From Dyella jiangningensis (GTDB lineage Bacteria; Pseudomonadota; Gammaproteobacteria; Xanthomonadales; Rhodanobacteraceae), in assembly GCF_003264855.1 (NCBI RefSeq), contig NZ_NFZS01000001.1:1612001-1676000 (forward strand): a stretch of 64,000 nt of DNA, given 5' to 3'. The notes under the pieces are model-generated. The model made no database searches. It worked only from the letters and a program-made list of their open reading frames with translations, and was not told the origin of the DNA. Below, in pieces: positions 17,762 to 26,607 of the stretch. The translations under genes and the position numbers were made by a program. Numbering within the stretch: position 1 is the stretch's first letter; the number at the start of each line of letters is the position of its first letter.

Positions 17762-17950
17762 TCAGCGCGATTTACGTCCTGTAAACGGCGCCGGACGGTT
17801 GGGTGCCACACCGGAATGGCCCGCCTCGCGCTTGAAGCGATCCGTCTTGCGATAGCTCTGTTCCACCTCAGCCGTGTCCCGTTCTTTCACGGTGCCTCGG
17901 TAGACATCGTGGATGTCCGATAGTGAAATCGTCTTTCTCGGTGGCACCAT
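17762..17950 (-). CDS. Small hypothetical protein, 62 residues
   Basis: Begins MVPPRKTISLSDIHDV with GGAGAG six bases upstream of the ATG. The product is charged and hydrophilic (VKERDTAEVEQSYRKTDRFKREAG) with a basic C-terminus, and no signal or membrane helix. Not recognised. It is the upstream member of a minus-strand run of small genes ending at the 48-residue gene at 16993. Confidence 0.55.
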   Translation of the reverse strand: MVPPRKTISLSDIHDVYRGTVKERDTAEVEQSYRKTDRFKREAGHSGVAPNRPAPFTGRKSR

Positions 17951-18879
17951 GTCGAACTCTCCGGTAATGAAGATACAAAGGCCGCGTCGATCGCCTTGTA
18001 GTGATCGAACGGTATGGAAAAGAAGGTCTACCGACTGACAGGCTGCGATGCCCATGCGCTCCCAGGCCGGGGCGCACAGTGCATGACTTCGTCTATTCCC
18101 TGATCACCAAGCCCGTGTCCCATAGACGATGCAGGTCGGTCAAAAGCTCGACTGCCTGGTACCGGACGGACAACCGCTGAATCCGCTCAACCAACCCCAT
18201 ACAACACAGTTCAAATCATGGGTTGGGGTGCTCAAGCGCTCTTAATGGCGAGCCTCCGAGCGCGCCTGATGGAGGGGCTCACCTCTAAGCAAGCCTCTGT
18301 CCACCTTACGCTGTTGTTGGCCTGCAAATGTTAGTTTCTTAGTGTGCGATGCAGTTTCAGTCGTTATGTGGGCCTGCTTTCGACTCCAAGTGGACGAGGA
18401 AAAGCACGCGTCCTTGAACGGTTTCGCGGGGAGTGCAGCTAGTGAGGCGATGACCTCCGCGGCAGTCCCGTCGCCGACGATCCAGAGCATCCAGGTCAGC
18501 GCTGAGGTGGGATCGCACGCGGATGCCCCGCGAGTAGTGCGGTGGCCACCATCAGCGTCAGGAGGCAGGAACCGGAGGATAGGTTCGACAGTGAAGTCTG
18601 CCGGGTCGCTGATATCGCACCAGCGCTCCGCCTCTCTGGAGCGATGAGCCTCCACCATGGCGTAGTAGTCGCAAGCGCTACTGCCAGCACGGCACGCTTG
18701 ATCTGCAAGGCATCCATGAAGTCGACGACATGCTCGGCTACCGCGGCGGGCTCGCTGTACCGGTACATGGGTGGTCATGCCCAGACACACTGTTTGCCCA
18801 GCCGTGACTTCAGGCCCATGTACTACTGTTAACTTCACACTATGGTTCACTCCAAGGTAACCAGCAGTGCGGGTGAGCT
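17951..18879. other. Decayed or non-coding region
   Basis: About 930 bp without an intact gene. A 38-codon frame at 18129-18245 (ending FKSWVGVLKRS) lacks a ribosome site. A broken hydrolase-like fragment is listed at 18496-18790. Base composition is less GC-skewed at third positions than in neighbours, consistent with gene decay. Confidence 0.45.
18496..18790 (-). pseudogene. Fragment resembling an alpha/beta hydrolase
   Basis: One minus-strand frame reads MYRYSEPAAVAEHVVDFMDAL followed by QIKRAVLAVALA, which looks like the helix and strand that precede the nucleophile elbow of an alpha/beta hydrolase. The expected G-x-S-x-G does not follow; the frame dissolves into low-complexity sequence and no second half is found in other frames. 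I read this as a remnant, but the resemblance rests on a short segment. Confidence 0.4.
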
Positions 18880-19242
18880 GTGGAAGACAATGCCAGCCAT
18901 CTGAAGAAATTCCAGAAGGAACTGTCGGCGGGCACTGTATCGCTGGTGCTGCTGGCGGTGCTCGGGCAGTCGCGGCAGCCGATGTATGGCTACCAGATCG
19001 CCAAGCGTCTGGAAGAAGTGGGGGAGGGCGTGCTGTCGGGGAAACAGAGCGCGCTCTATCCCGTATTGCGCAACCTGGAGGCCGCCGGGCTGCTCGATAG
19101 CGAGGTCGAGCCTTCCGTGAGCGGGCCGCCGCGACGCTATTACCGCATTACGAAGCCGGGGCGCGAGGTGTTGCGCGACTGGGTGGACGCCTGGAACGCC
19201 ACGCGCGCTTCCGTCGATGCCGTCTTGCAAGGAGGGGTGTAA
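18880..19242 (+). CDS. PadR family transcriptional regulator
   Basis: A 120-residue PadR-type winged-helix regulator. Visible parts are the N-terminal helix, LVLLAVLGQSRQPMYGYQIAKRL, the recognition region GKQSALYPVLRNLEAAGLL, the wing VSGPPRRYYRITKPG and a short C-terminal dimerisation helix. The start is GTG at 18880. Its stop overlaps the ATG of the membrane sensor gene by one base. PadR plus HAAS-domain membrane protein is a recurrent pair in bacteria. Confidence 0.92.
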   Translation: MEDNASHLKKFQKELSAGTVSLVLLAVLGQSRQPMYGYQIAKRLEEVGEGVLSGKQSALYPVLRNLEAAGLLDSEVEPSVSGPPRRYYRITKPGREVLRDWVDAWNATRASVDAVLQGGV

Positions 19243-20165
19243 TGAACGCACCACGCACGATCGCCGAGTATCTCAGGCAGCTGCGCGAAGCGCTGCGCGG
19301 AGCGGACCCGGCGCTGATCCAGGATGCACTGTACGACGCGGAAGAACACCTCCGCGCCGAGCTGGCCGAAAACCCGCAACGCAGCGAAGCGGAGATGCTT
19401 GCCCATGTGGTGGGCAGCTATGGCGCGCCCGATGAAGTGGCGGACATCTATCGTGACCAGGAGATCAAGATCCAGCGTGCACTGCGTCCGCCGCCGCCGC
19501 CGAAGCGCCGCTCGGTGCTGGGCCGCTTCTTCGGTGTGGCCGCCGACGCACGCACCTATGGCGCGTTGTTCTACATGCTGCTGTCGCTGGCCACCGGCAT
19601 CTTCTATTTCACCTGGGCGGTGACCGGCATTTCGCTGTCGGCCAGCCTGTCGATCCTGATCATCGGCCTGCCGTTCATCGTGCTGTTCTTCGGCAGCGTG
19701 CGCGTGCTGTCGCTGATGGAAGGACGCATCGTGGAGACCATGCTCGGCATGCGCATGCCGCGTCGTCCGGTGTATCCCGTGCAACAGCTGGGGCTGATGA
19801 AGCGCATCGGCCGCATGTTCACCGACCTGCATACGTGGACCACGATCTGCTACATGTGGCTGATGCTGCCGCTGGGCATCGTGTACTTCACGTTGGCGGT
19901 GACGCTGCTGAGCGTATCGGTCGCCTTCATCGCCTCGCCGCTCGCGCTTGCCGTCGACCGCAGCCAGTTCGGCGGCCTGTTCCTGGATGGCCAGCCGCTG
20001 ATCAACTGGGGCCTGGGCTTCCACGAAGTGGGTTGGGTCGATGTGACCGTGCTGTGCATGATCGGCATCGTCCTCCTGTTCGCCACGCTGCATCTGGCAC
20101 GCAGCCTCGGCATCATGCACGGCCACATCGCCAAGGTGATGCTGGTGCCGCGCGACAGTGAATGA
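19242..20165 (+). CDS. HAAS/sensor domain membrane protein
   Basis: A 307-residue inner-membrane protein. Residues 1-70 form a HAAS-type helical domain (YLRQLREALRGADPALIQDAL...EEHLRAEL), which often pairs with PadR regulators. After a Pro-rich linker (RPPPPPKRR) come about four to five membrane segments arranged as two repeats, each with FYFTWAVTGISLS or VYFTLAVTLLSVS, matching the 'putative sensor' domain. It overlaps the PadR stop by one base, and its own stop overlaps the next frame, so this is a coupled operon. It probably modulates PadR activity in response to an envelope signal (inference). Confidence 0.85.
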   Translation: MNAPRTIAEYLRQLREALRGADPALIQDALYDAEEHLRAELAENPQRSEAEMLAHVVGSYGAPDEVADIYRDQEIKIQRALRPPPPPKRRSVLGRFFGVAADARTYGALFYMLLSLATGIFYFTWAVTGISLSASLSILIIGLPFIVLFFGSVRVLSLMEGRIVETMLGMRMPRRPVYPVQQLGLMKRIGRMFTDLHTWTTICYMWLMLPLGIVYFTLAVTLLSVSVAFIASPLALAVDRSQFGGLFLDGQPLINWGLGFHEVGWVDVTVLCMIGIVLLFATLHLARSLGIMHGHIAKVMLVPRDSE

Positions 20166-20185
20166 AGGGACCGGGAGGTCATGGC

Positions 20186-20629
20186 ATGAGGATGCTCGAC
20201 GCATTGGCGGGTGATTGGGCCGGCGATGAGGAGATCGCCACCACGCGCTGGGGACAAGGCGGGCCGGCGAAGGGTTTCATTCACGCGCGGGCCGCGCTTG
20301 GCGGTCGCTCCCTGTTGCAGGACTACCGCGAAGAGCGGGACGGCAAGATCGCCCTGCAGGCACACGCGGTATTCGTTGCCGGCCCCGAGCATGACCAGTA
20401 CAGCCTGTACTGGTTCGACAGTTACGGGTTCGTCCCTGGTGCACCGGCACCGGGCCTCTGGGACGGACAACGCTTCACATTCGTGCGCAGCTCGCCGCGC
20501 GGACAGACGCGTCACATCTATGCGCCCGACGGGACGGATGTGCTCACGCTGCGCCTCGAAAGCTCGTTCGATGGCGGTGTGAGCTGGGAGCGCGTGATGG
20601 ATGGGCGTTATCGCCGTATAGGCGCCTAA
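20186..20629 (+). CDS. DUF1579-like protein
   Basis: About 147 residues, beta-rich, with the opening LDALAGDWAGDEEI and repeated strand patterns (GGRSLLQDYREERDGK, YSLYWFDSYGF) typical of DUF1579-like lipocalin-fold proteins of unknown role. Start 20186 follows GGGAGGT; an ATG at 20162 overlapping the upstream stop is an alternative. Third gene of the PadR operon. No signal peptide. Confidence 0.7.
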   Translation: MRMLDALAGDWAGDEEIATTRWGQGGPAKGFIHARAALGGRSLLQDYREERDGKIALQAHAVFVAGPEHDQYSLYWFDSYGFVPGAPAPGLWDGQRFTFVRSSPRGQTRHIYAPDGTDVLTLRLESSFDGGVSWERVMDGRYRRIGA

Positions 20630-20642
20630 AGCGGGTTTCCTT

Positions 20643-20928
20643 ATAGGAGCGCACCCAGTGCGCGACAAGCCGACGGAGCAGTGCACCCAAGCGCTACGGT
20701 CGCGCCCAGTCGCGCTCCCATAAGTAGCGGGCTGTTGTAGGAGCGCACCCAGTGCGCGAAAAGCCTACGGAGCGGTGACGCCATGCTCTGCGGTCGCGCA
20801 CTGGGTGCGCTCCTACACGGTGGGTCGCGGCCTGCTGGTCCTGCTTCTGTGGGAGCGCACCCAGTGCGCGAAAAGCCTACGGAGCGGTGACACCTTGCTC
20901 TGCGGTCGCGCACTGGGTGCGAACCTGC
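20643..20928. repeat. Three REP/BIME-like inverted units (family 1)
   Basis: Three units of about 80 bp at 20643-20720, 20737-20816 and 20849-20928. Each has a left arm starting GTAGGAGCGCACCCAGTGCG, a spacer of about 30 bp containing CCTACGGAGCGGTGA-like sequence, and a right arm that is the inverse of the left arm. They fill the gap between convergent genes. The same family recurs at 26608-27184 and 39253-39508. Confidence 0.88.
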
Positions 20929-20946
20929 AAAGAGAAAGGTGGTCAG

Positions 20947-22149
20947 CTAGGCCAGCTGCAGATCGCGCGGTCGTGCGCCAGGGAAAACGGCTTGCAGCTG
21001 GCTGCCCGACAACCCCCACGTCCGTCCCAACAGGCCACCCAGCATGTCGCGGTAATTGGTGAGCACGGGATAGTCGCGGTTCTGCAGCAGGCTCTGCGCA
21101 TTGATGGCGACCTGCTCACCGGCAATGCGCCCGCCGTTCACCTTGCCACCCAACACCCAGTAGACCGTGCCATGGCCGTGGTCGGTTCCCTTGTTGCCGT
21201 TCTCGCGGAACGTACGGCCGAACTCGGACACGACTACGACGACCGTGTTGTTCCATTCGTCGCCCAGCGCGTCGGCGTACGCCGCCAGCCCCTTGCCGAG
21301 GTTGGCGAGATTGTTGGCGAGGCCACCGGTGACGTTGCCCTGGTTCACATGCGTATCCCAGCCGCCGACATCGACGAAGCCGAGGCGATACTGGTCGCGC
21401 ATCATGGTGGCGATGCGCTGTGTTTCCGCGGCGAAATTCTTCGCGTTGGGGGCGCCGCGGTTGGCCTTCATCATTTCGGCCTGCAGCTCCTTCGAGACGG
21501 TCTGGCGAAGTTCCAGGCCGTCCGAGGCGGCCGAGGCGAGCGAGGTGTTTCTGTACATGCCGGCGAGAATGTCGGCCTGTCGCGTGTCGAACACGGACTT
21601 GGTGTTGCCGCGCAACGAAATGTTGGGAATGTCGCGCGTGCCGCCCTGGAAGGTGAGTGGCAGCGCGTCGGTGAAGGCGATGGATGGCACGCTGCTCATC
21701 TGGCCGGAAAGGCGCGCCATGAAGCCCGAGCGGAAATCGCTGCGCTGCCCGCTGGGTTCGCCGGACTCGATGTTGTCCTGCGTTTCGAAATGGCTGCGCG
21801 AAAGATCATCGGTGCCCGCGAACGGTACGAAGGCTACCTGGCCCTTCTGCCATAGCGGGTAGATGGAATCGCGCAGGACGGGATTGAGGCCCCATTGGCT
21901 GTCGAGCGCGATGGCGCTGTTGACGTTGCCCGCGTCGGGCCGGGCGATCGCCAGGGTCGGTCGTGACTCGTAGTAGAAATCGCTGGCGTAGGGAACCAGC
22001 AGGTTGTTGCAGTCGTAGCCGCCGCGCAGGAAGACGAGCAGGAATCGCGGTGCACTGGCCGGCGCAGCGAACAGCCTGCCGGAGAACGAAAACGCCGGAG
22101 CGGCCATCGCCGCGGCGGTTGCGGCACGAAGAAAGTCGCGACGGTTCAT
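20947..22149 (-). CDS. DUF1501 family protein, Tat-exported
   Basis: A 400-residue DUF1501 protein of the alkaline-phosphatase-like (sulfatase) superfamily. The N-terminus is a twin-arginine signal (MNRRDFLRAATAAAMAAP). Family motifs are FLLVFLRGGYDCNNLL, FAGTDDLSRSHFETQDNIE and VVVVSEFGRTFRENGNKGTDHGHG. Follows the DUF1800 gene by nine bases. DUF1800/DUF1501 pairs are common in Proteobacteria and Planctomycetes; their biochemical role is not established. Confidence 0.93.
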   Translation of the reverse strand: MNRRDFLRAATAAAMAAPAFSFSGRLFAAPASAPRFLLVFLRGGYDCNNLLVPYASDFYYESRPTLAIARPDAGNVNSAIALDSQWGLNPVLRDSIYPLWQKGQVAFVPFAGTDDLSRSHFETQDNIESGEPSGQRSDFRSGFMARLSGQMSSVPSIAFTDALPLTFQGGTRDIPNISLRGNTKSVFDTRQADILAGMYRNTSLASAASDGLELRQTVSKELQAEMMKANRGAPNAKNFAAETQRIATMMRDQYRLGFVDVGGWDTHVNQGNVTGGLANNLANLGKGLAAYADALGDEWNNTVVVVVSEFGRTFRENGNKGTDHGHGTVYWVLGGKVNGGRIAGEQVAINAQSLLQNRDYPVLTNYRDMLGGLLGRTWGLSGSQLQAVFPGARPRDLQLA

Positions 22150-22158
22150 CGATGCGCC

Positions 22159-23715
22159 TCAGCGATAGTTGAAGTCGGGCGAGGAGAGCAGGAAGGTGTT
22201 CCATTCCTGCTGCGAGGTGGCCTTGGCCAGCGCATCACGCGTGGCTGTGCTCAGGTAAGGGTCGAACGTGTCGTAATAGAGGCGCGTGGTGAGCATCGGG
22301 AAATCGCCGCCGTTCCGTGGCAGGCCTTCCGGCGTCAGCAGGCGGTTGTTGCCGGTGCCGATGGCGCCGGCGATCTCGAAGCGTTTGGCCATCTGTCCGG
22401 AGCTCGACCATCCGCTCGCATCCAGCGGCCAGCCGTCAGGCGTCAGACGGCCAAACACCGGTTCGCCGAGCTGGTTGAGCCAGTTGATCAGAGGCCTGGC
22501 ATTGACGATCGGCTTGCCGTCGTAGGCCACGCGCACCGAGGACACCACGAACTGCATCGGGTCCTTGAACTTCTTGCCGTAGCTGGCAGAGAGCTCTTTC
22601 GATTCCAGCATCGTGCGCAGCACGTCGGCGATGTCGCCATCGGTGCGCTGGAACGTACGCGCCATTTTCGCCACCAACGCAGGCGGTGGATCGTCCGCGA
22701 CGAAATAGGCGGCGAGCTTGCGGGAGATGAACTGCGCGCATGCAGGCTGGCGTGTGATGAGGTCGACCGCCTGCTCGACCTCATGGAAACCCGAGCCCTT
22801 GATCTTCTGGCCGAGCAGCACCTTGTCACTGTAGTCGTGGCGCATCGGATTGAATTCGAACAGGCCGTTGCGCACGAACTGGGCAGCGACGCGCGGATGG
22901 CGGTCCAGCATCGGCCGTTCGCGCAACGGCGCCACGCCGGAACCGGTGAGGATCAGCGCGAGCTGTTGCACGTCCTGCTGCGTGTAGCCGGAGTTCACGC
23001 CCAGGGTATGCAGTTCCATCAGTTCCCGGGCGTAGTTTTCGTTGACATGACCCTTGGCGTTCTGGGCGTTGTCGAGAAATTCCATCATCGCCGGGCTCTG
23101 CAGCGTTGCCATCACCAGGTCGCGGAACTTGCCCAGCGCATGCGGCCGAATCGCGTTCTGTGCGTAGTCGGCGGCCACCCAGCGCACGCGTCCCTTGGCG
23201 CCGTACACGCTGAAATGGTTGAGCCAGAACCACACCATCTGTTCCTTCAGCTGGTTCGGGCCGTAGATGGCGTGCAGCAGTTCGATCTGCTGCGCCTGTT
23301 GCAGCAGCAGGTTGGCGTGTTCCTGTTGCGCTTTCTTGGCGGCGGTCTTGTCGTCGCCGTCGGGCATCGCCTTGATCTTCTCCTGCTCGTCGCGAAGGTT
23401 GGCAAGCAACTGTTCGGTGGGGGTGTTCACCACTTCGTAGCTGTCGATCAGCGAGGTGATCTGGGGCGGCATGGCATCGCCGTCCCTGTCGTCCAGCTGC
23501 CGGTCGAGGAAACGCGAGCGACCGAGGTCGCGGTAGCGGGCCACCGTGGCGCTGTCCAGGTCGAAGCCGTCGCGGCGCAGCCACGCGACGTCGTCCTGTG
23601 AGAGTGGGCTGGGGGCGCGGGCCATCGCCGCGCCTGGGCCGATGGCGAAGACCAGCGCGACGGTAGCCAGCGAAGGCAGGAGCGAACCGAAGATGGACTT
23701 CAGGACTACGCGCAT
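22159..23715 (-). CDS. DUF1800 family protein
   Basis: A 518-residue DUF1800 protein with a signal peptide (about 1-32, cleavage near AAMARA). Motifs include QMVWFWLNHFSVYG, VNENYARELMELHTLGVNSGYTQ and YFDTFD-like C-terminal sequence. It is longer than average because of a charged insertion rich in Lys/Gln (DDKTAAKKAQQEHANLLLQQ). Upstream partner of the DUF1501 gene in a two-gene operon. Function unknown. Confidence 0.92.
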   Translation of the reverse strand: MRVVLKSIFGSLLPSLATVALVFAIGPGAAMARAPSPLSQDDVAWLRRDGFDLDSATVARYRDLGRSRFLDRQLDDRDGDAMPPQITSLIDSYEVVNTPTEQLLANLRDEQEKIKAMPDGDDKTAAKKAQQEHANLLLQQAQQIELLHAIYGPNQLKEQMVWFWLNHFSVYGAKGRVRWVAADYAQNAIRPHALGKFRDLVMATLQSPAMMEFLDNAQNAKGHVNENYARELMELHTLGVNSGYTQQDVQQLALILTGSGVAPLRERPMLDRHPRVAAQFVRNGLFEFNPMRHDYSDKVLLGQKIKGSGFHEVEQAVDLITRQPACAQFISRKLAAYFVADDPPPALVAKMARTFQRTDGDIADVLRTMLESKELSASYGKKFKDPMQFVVSSVRVAYDGKPIVNARPLINWLNQLGEPVFGRLTPDGWPLDASGWSSSGQMAKRFEIAGAIGTGNNRLLTPEGLPRNGGDFPMLTTRLYYDTFDPYLSTATRDALAKATSQQEWNTFLLSSPDFNYR

Positions 23716-23881
23716 GCGTCAGGGCTTCCTGTGGCGAGGCGGTGGGCGGCCATGCTGCACACTGTGAACGCGGCAGCTGGCGGCCGGCTTACCGGCCACG
23801 GCGATTTTTGTTTGTCGGGCATTCATGCGTGCCCGGCGCCTGCGCCGGGGGCGGTCCCGCAGGAGCAGGGAGTTGCCAGGC

Positions 23882-24169
23882 CTAGAACTCGTCCACGAAC
23901 TCCACGACGGCCCCTAGGCGCGAGACCTCCACCTCGGTGACAGCCCGCACGGCATCGGCATGAAGGCCGTCGGCGGCCTGTACTTCGATCAGGAACAGCT
24001 CGCTGCCGTTGTCATCGACCAGGTCGCTGGAGCTGGAGTCGTCGCGCGGATACATCGAGGGCTCTTCGAGTTCTTCCACATGCTCGATGCCGTCGATGCC
24101 ATGGAGCGTGGTGAGCAGCGTGTCCGCGTCGTCGCGGCTGCCGGTAAGGCGGATGCGAATGGTAGGCAC
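23882..24169 (-). CDS. Small acidic protein, unknown function
   Basis: About 95 residues from a GTG at 24169 (product VPTIRIRLTGSRDD); GGAGA lies upstream. Two beta-alpha-like stretches, IRIRLTGSRDDADTLLTTLHG and GSELFLIEVQAADGL, suggest a ferredoxin-like fold, joined by an acidic linker (ELEEPSMYPRDDSSSSDLVDD). The longer frame to 24250 lacks a ribosome site. Divergent from the methyltransferase. Not recognised. Confidence 0.65.
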   Translation of the reverse strand: MPTIRIRLTGSRDDADTLLTTLHGIDGIEHVEELEEPSMYPRDDSSSSDLVDDNGSELFLIEVQAADGLHADAVRAVTEVEVSRLGAVVEFVDEF

Positions 24170-24275
24170 GGGGGCGGTTCTCCTGTAACACGGCTCCATG
24201 CTGGCGCGGCCCATGTTCAGGACAAGTGAGCGCCATGCGTGGGCTACCATTCACGCACGGCCTGAGGAGAAAACC

Positions 24276-24881
24276 GTGCCCAAGATTTACGACCGCGCCT
24301 ATTTCGACAAGTGGTATCGCCACCCCGATCATTCGGTCGCTTCGCCGGCGGAATTGCGGCGCAAGGTGACGATGGCGGTGGCGCAGGCGGAGTACTACCT
24401 CGGGCGCCCCATACGTAGCGTACTCGACGTCGGGTGCGGCGAAGGCGTATGGCGCGCGCCGCTGCGAGCCCTGCGGCCCGACGTGCATTACCAGGGGCTG
24501 GATGCGAGCGAATACGTGGTGGCCCGCTATGGACGCCGCCGCAATATTGGCCTGGCGCGCTTCGGGCAACTGGAACATCTTCGCTTCGACTACCGTTTCG
24601 ACCTGATCGTCTGCTCGGACGTGCTGCATTACCTCAAGCCCGTCGAGATCCGTGCTGGCCTGGTGGGTATCAGCGACATGCTCGAAGGCGTGGCGTTTCT
24701 CGAAGTGTTTACCAGTCGCGATGGTGTCGATGGCGACCTGGAAGGGTTTCACTCGCGCGCGCCGTCCTGGTACCTGCGCGCCTTTGGCGAGGCCGGCTTG
24801 CTGCCCTGCGGCTCGCACTGCTACCTGGGTCCTCGCCTGGATCGCCGCATCGCCGCGCTGGAGCGGGCGCAGTTGTCCTAG
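24276..24881 (+). CDS. Class I SAM-dependent methyltransferase
   Basis: A 201-residue Rossmann-type methyltransferase. SAM motif I is SVLDVGCGEG, motif II acid is in YQGLDASEYV and motif IV in DLIVCSDVLHYL. The opening KIYDRAYFDKWYRHPDHSV is shared by a small family of proteobacterial methyltransferases whose substrate is unknown to me. The GTG start at 24276 follows GAGGAGA. Convergent with the DUF3472 gene through a strong hairpin. Confidence 0.88.
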   Translation: MPKIYDRAYFDKWYRHPDHSVASPAELRRKVTMAVAQAEYYLGRPIRSVLDVGCGEGVWRAPLRALRPDVHYQGLDASEYVVARYGRRRNIGLARFGQLEHLRFDYRFDLIVCSDVLHYLKPVEIRAGLVGISDMLEGVAFLEVFTSRDGVDGDLEGFHSRAPSWYLRAFGEAGLLPCGSHCYLGPRLDRRIAALERAQLS

Positions 24882-24883
24882 TG

Positions 24884-24922
24884 TGTTGCTGCGTCGGAGC
24901 GATCAGTGCCGACGCAGCAACA
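24884..24922. terminator. Long perfect hairpin between convergent genes
   Basis: A 14-bp perfect stem (TGTTGCTGCGTCGG and its complement) with an 11-base loop, beginning three bases after the methyltransferase stop and ending seven bases before the end of the DUF3472 gene. No U-tract on either side, but the position suggests a bidirectional terminator or an mRNA-protecting structure. Confidence 0.65.
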
Positions 24923-24929
24923 GGGACAC

Positions 24930-26219
24930 TCAGGGCAGGTTTTGCAGGTTCAGATCAGGGTGATTGCTGGTGGTCGGACGCGTGAAGGTCTGGCCCGAGG
25001 TGGTGGAGTTGCTGAAGAAGCCGTCGTTGCGCAGATAGAACTGGCTACCGGTATTGCCGCCGGCGAAGTCGAGGCGCTGCTTGTTCAGCCCGGTCGGATC
25101 CACATCGAAATAGGCTGAGGTGATTTCCTTCCATTCGCCGGTGGAGCTGATCGCCCACTGGTTGCCATACGTCGCGCCGCGCCCGATGTAGCCGCGCTCG
25201 GGGTCGAAGGATTCAAGGAAGGAATAGACGCCACGCAGGTAGGTCGACGTGCCTGCGTACTTCCACGTGGCAATGAGTTTCCAGTCGCAACGACCCTTGT
25301 CGTTCTGGTCGCTGCAGTTGCCCTGCGCGCTGGCGCTGCTGAACCACGAAGTGAACAGGGTATTGCCGCTGCCGTCAGGTTGGGCACGCGTGAGAAAGCG
25401 GTACGTTTCGCCGGCAACCCAGTGATAGCGCAGATAACTCTGGCCGCCGGTGCCTTCGCCACCGAAGCTGGCGATGGTGACGCCCGGTCCTTGCTTCACC
25501 AGGGTGGTGTTTCCGGTGGGTGAGTCCCACACCGAGAACAGGATCCGGCGCTCGGTCGCCGAATTCACCTGCATGCCGAAGTAGCCCACGTTGAATCCGT
25601 TGGCCATGTAGTACGAGCCGATCGGATCCTGGCCTTCGGGCACGGTGATCTCGCTGTAGAAGTACTCGGTATCGGCGGGTACCGTGAAGCCAAGATGCAC
25701 TGATGGGCCTCGTCGCAACCAATAGAAGTTCGCGGGATCATTGGCATAGACGGTACCGGCCGCCGTCGCCGGGCCTGCGATCTGCAGCCCCGAGATATCG
25801 CCGAAGTAACCACCGTCGGTGGCGATGCCTTGCAGGTCGACCTTCACGTAGCCGGGCTTGTCGATGCTGAAGTTGCCCACCGGGAAGAGCGGCGGCGCGG
25901 TGCTGCTCAGTTGCACCAGTTTCGTCTGGTCGCCGATGGAGACTTTCACCGTGCTATGGCTGGCACCGTTCAATACACCGACCAATGACAGCTGCAGCTG
26001 CCCAGCCTGCTGCACATCGAAATAGACGCTGACCACGGTCTTGGGAGAATCCCAGTTGTGAAGGCCGTCGTCGGCGATGGTTTCGTCCTGCGTGGGCGAG
26101 GCTTGGGTGATATAGGCGTTGCCGCCCAATGGCACGGTGCTGGCCGCATCCTGCGCCGCGGATATATCCGCGTGTAACAGCATCAACAGCCCTAGAAAAC
26201 TGCTTGCAAGTTGTCGCAT
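24930..26219 (-). CDS. Secreted DUF3472 protein with DUF5077-like N-terminal domain
   Basis: A 429-residue secreted protein with a signal peptide (about 1-22). The first half is beta-sandwich-like, resembling the DUF5077 domain often placed before DUF3472; the second half carries the DUF3472 signature (YFYSEITVPEGQDPIGSYY, then MANGFNVGYFGMQVNS, RRILFSVWDSP). Aromatic and Gly-rich patches suggest carbohydrate or surface-polymer binding, but the family's function is unknown. Single gene. Confidence 0.85.
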   Translation of the reverse strand: MRQLASSFLGLLMLLHADISAAQDAASTVPLGGNAYITQASPTQDETIADDGLHNWDSPKTVVSVYFDVQQAGQLQLSLVGVLNGASHSTVKVSIGDQTKLVQLSSTAPPLFPVGNFSIDKPGYVKVDLQGIATDGGYFGDISGLQIAGPATAAGTVYANDPANFYWLRRGPSVHLGFTVPADTEYFYSEITVPEGQDPIGSYYMANGFNVGYFGMQVNSATERRILFSVWDSPTGNTTLVKQGPGVTIASFGGEGTGGQSYLRYHWVAGETYRFLTRAQPDGSGNTLFTSWFSSASAQGNCSDQNDKGRCDWKLIATWKYAGTSTYLRGVYSFLESFDPERGYIGRGATYGNQWAISSTGEWKEITSAYFDVDPTGLNKQRLDFAGGNTGSQFYLRNDGFFSNSTTSGQTFTRPTTSNHPDLNLQNLP

Positions 26220-26501
26220 GACTCCTCCCTTGGTACTGGCCGTGTTGCAGCGAAGGCCGGCCCGGGTTCACGGCGTGCCGTGACTCGTGCCGGCCGGAAG
26301 CGCGTCGCGTGGCGCCGATATGCCGGACAGGCCGGCACGTGGCAGCAAATGGTTGGTATCGAAAGAATGCGACAATAAAAGAACAATAACGAAAGCTGTA
26401 TTCTATGCAAGTGCCTTCGTTTTATATCGTTTGTAACCAATGGGCGTATACGGCACCCGTTTTGACCCTGCGTCCATGACCGGCCGGACGGATGCGGAAA
26501 A

Positions 26502-26529
26502 CAAAAAAAGGCCACCTTGTGGGTGGCCT
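26502..26529 (-). terminator. Intrinsic terminator, minus strand
   Basis: On the minus strand GGCCACC, a short loop and its complement are followed by a run of T. It lies beyond the palindrome array downstream of the porin gene and could end that transcript. Confidence 0.65.
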
Positions 26530-26607
26530 GCTACGACTGCTCCATCCACAACGATTAGCCCGCAGACGGCACGCGACCAGTGCACGCATGCCCGCACAGC
26601 GCCTTCT

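Noticed and set aside
18129-18245. A 38-codon frame ending FKSWVGVLKRS
   Set aside because: No ribosome site, no recognisable family; kept only as a note in the decayed region.
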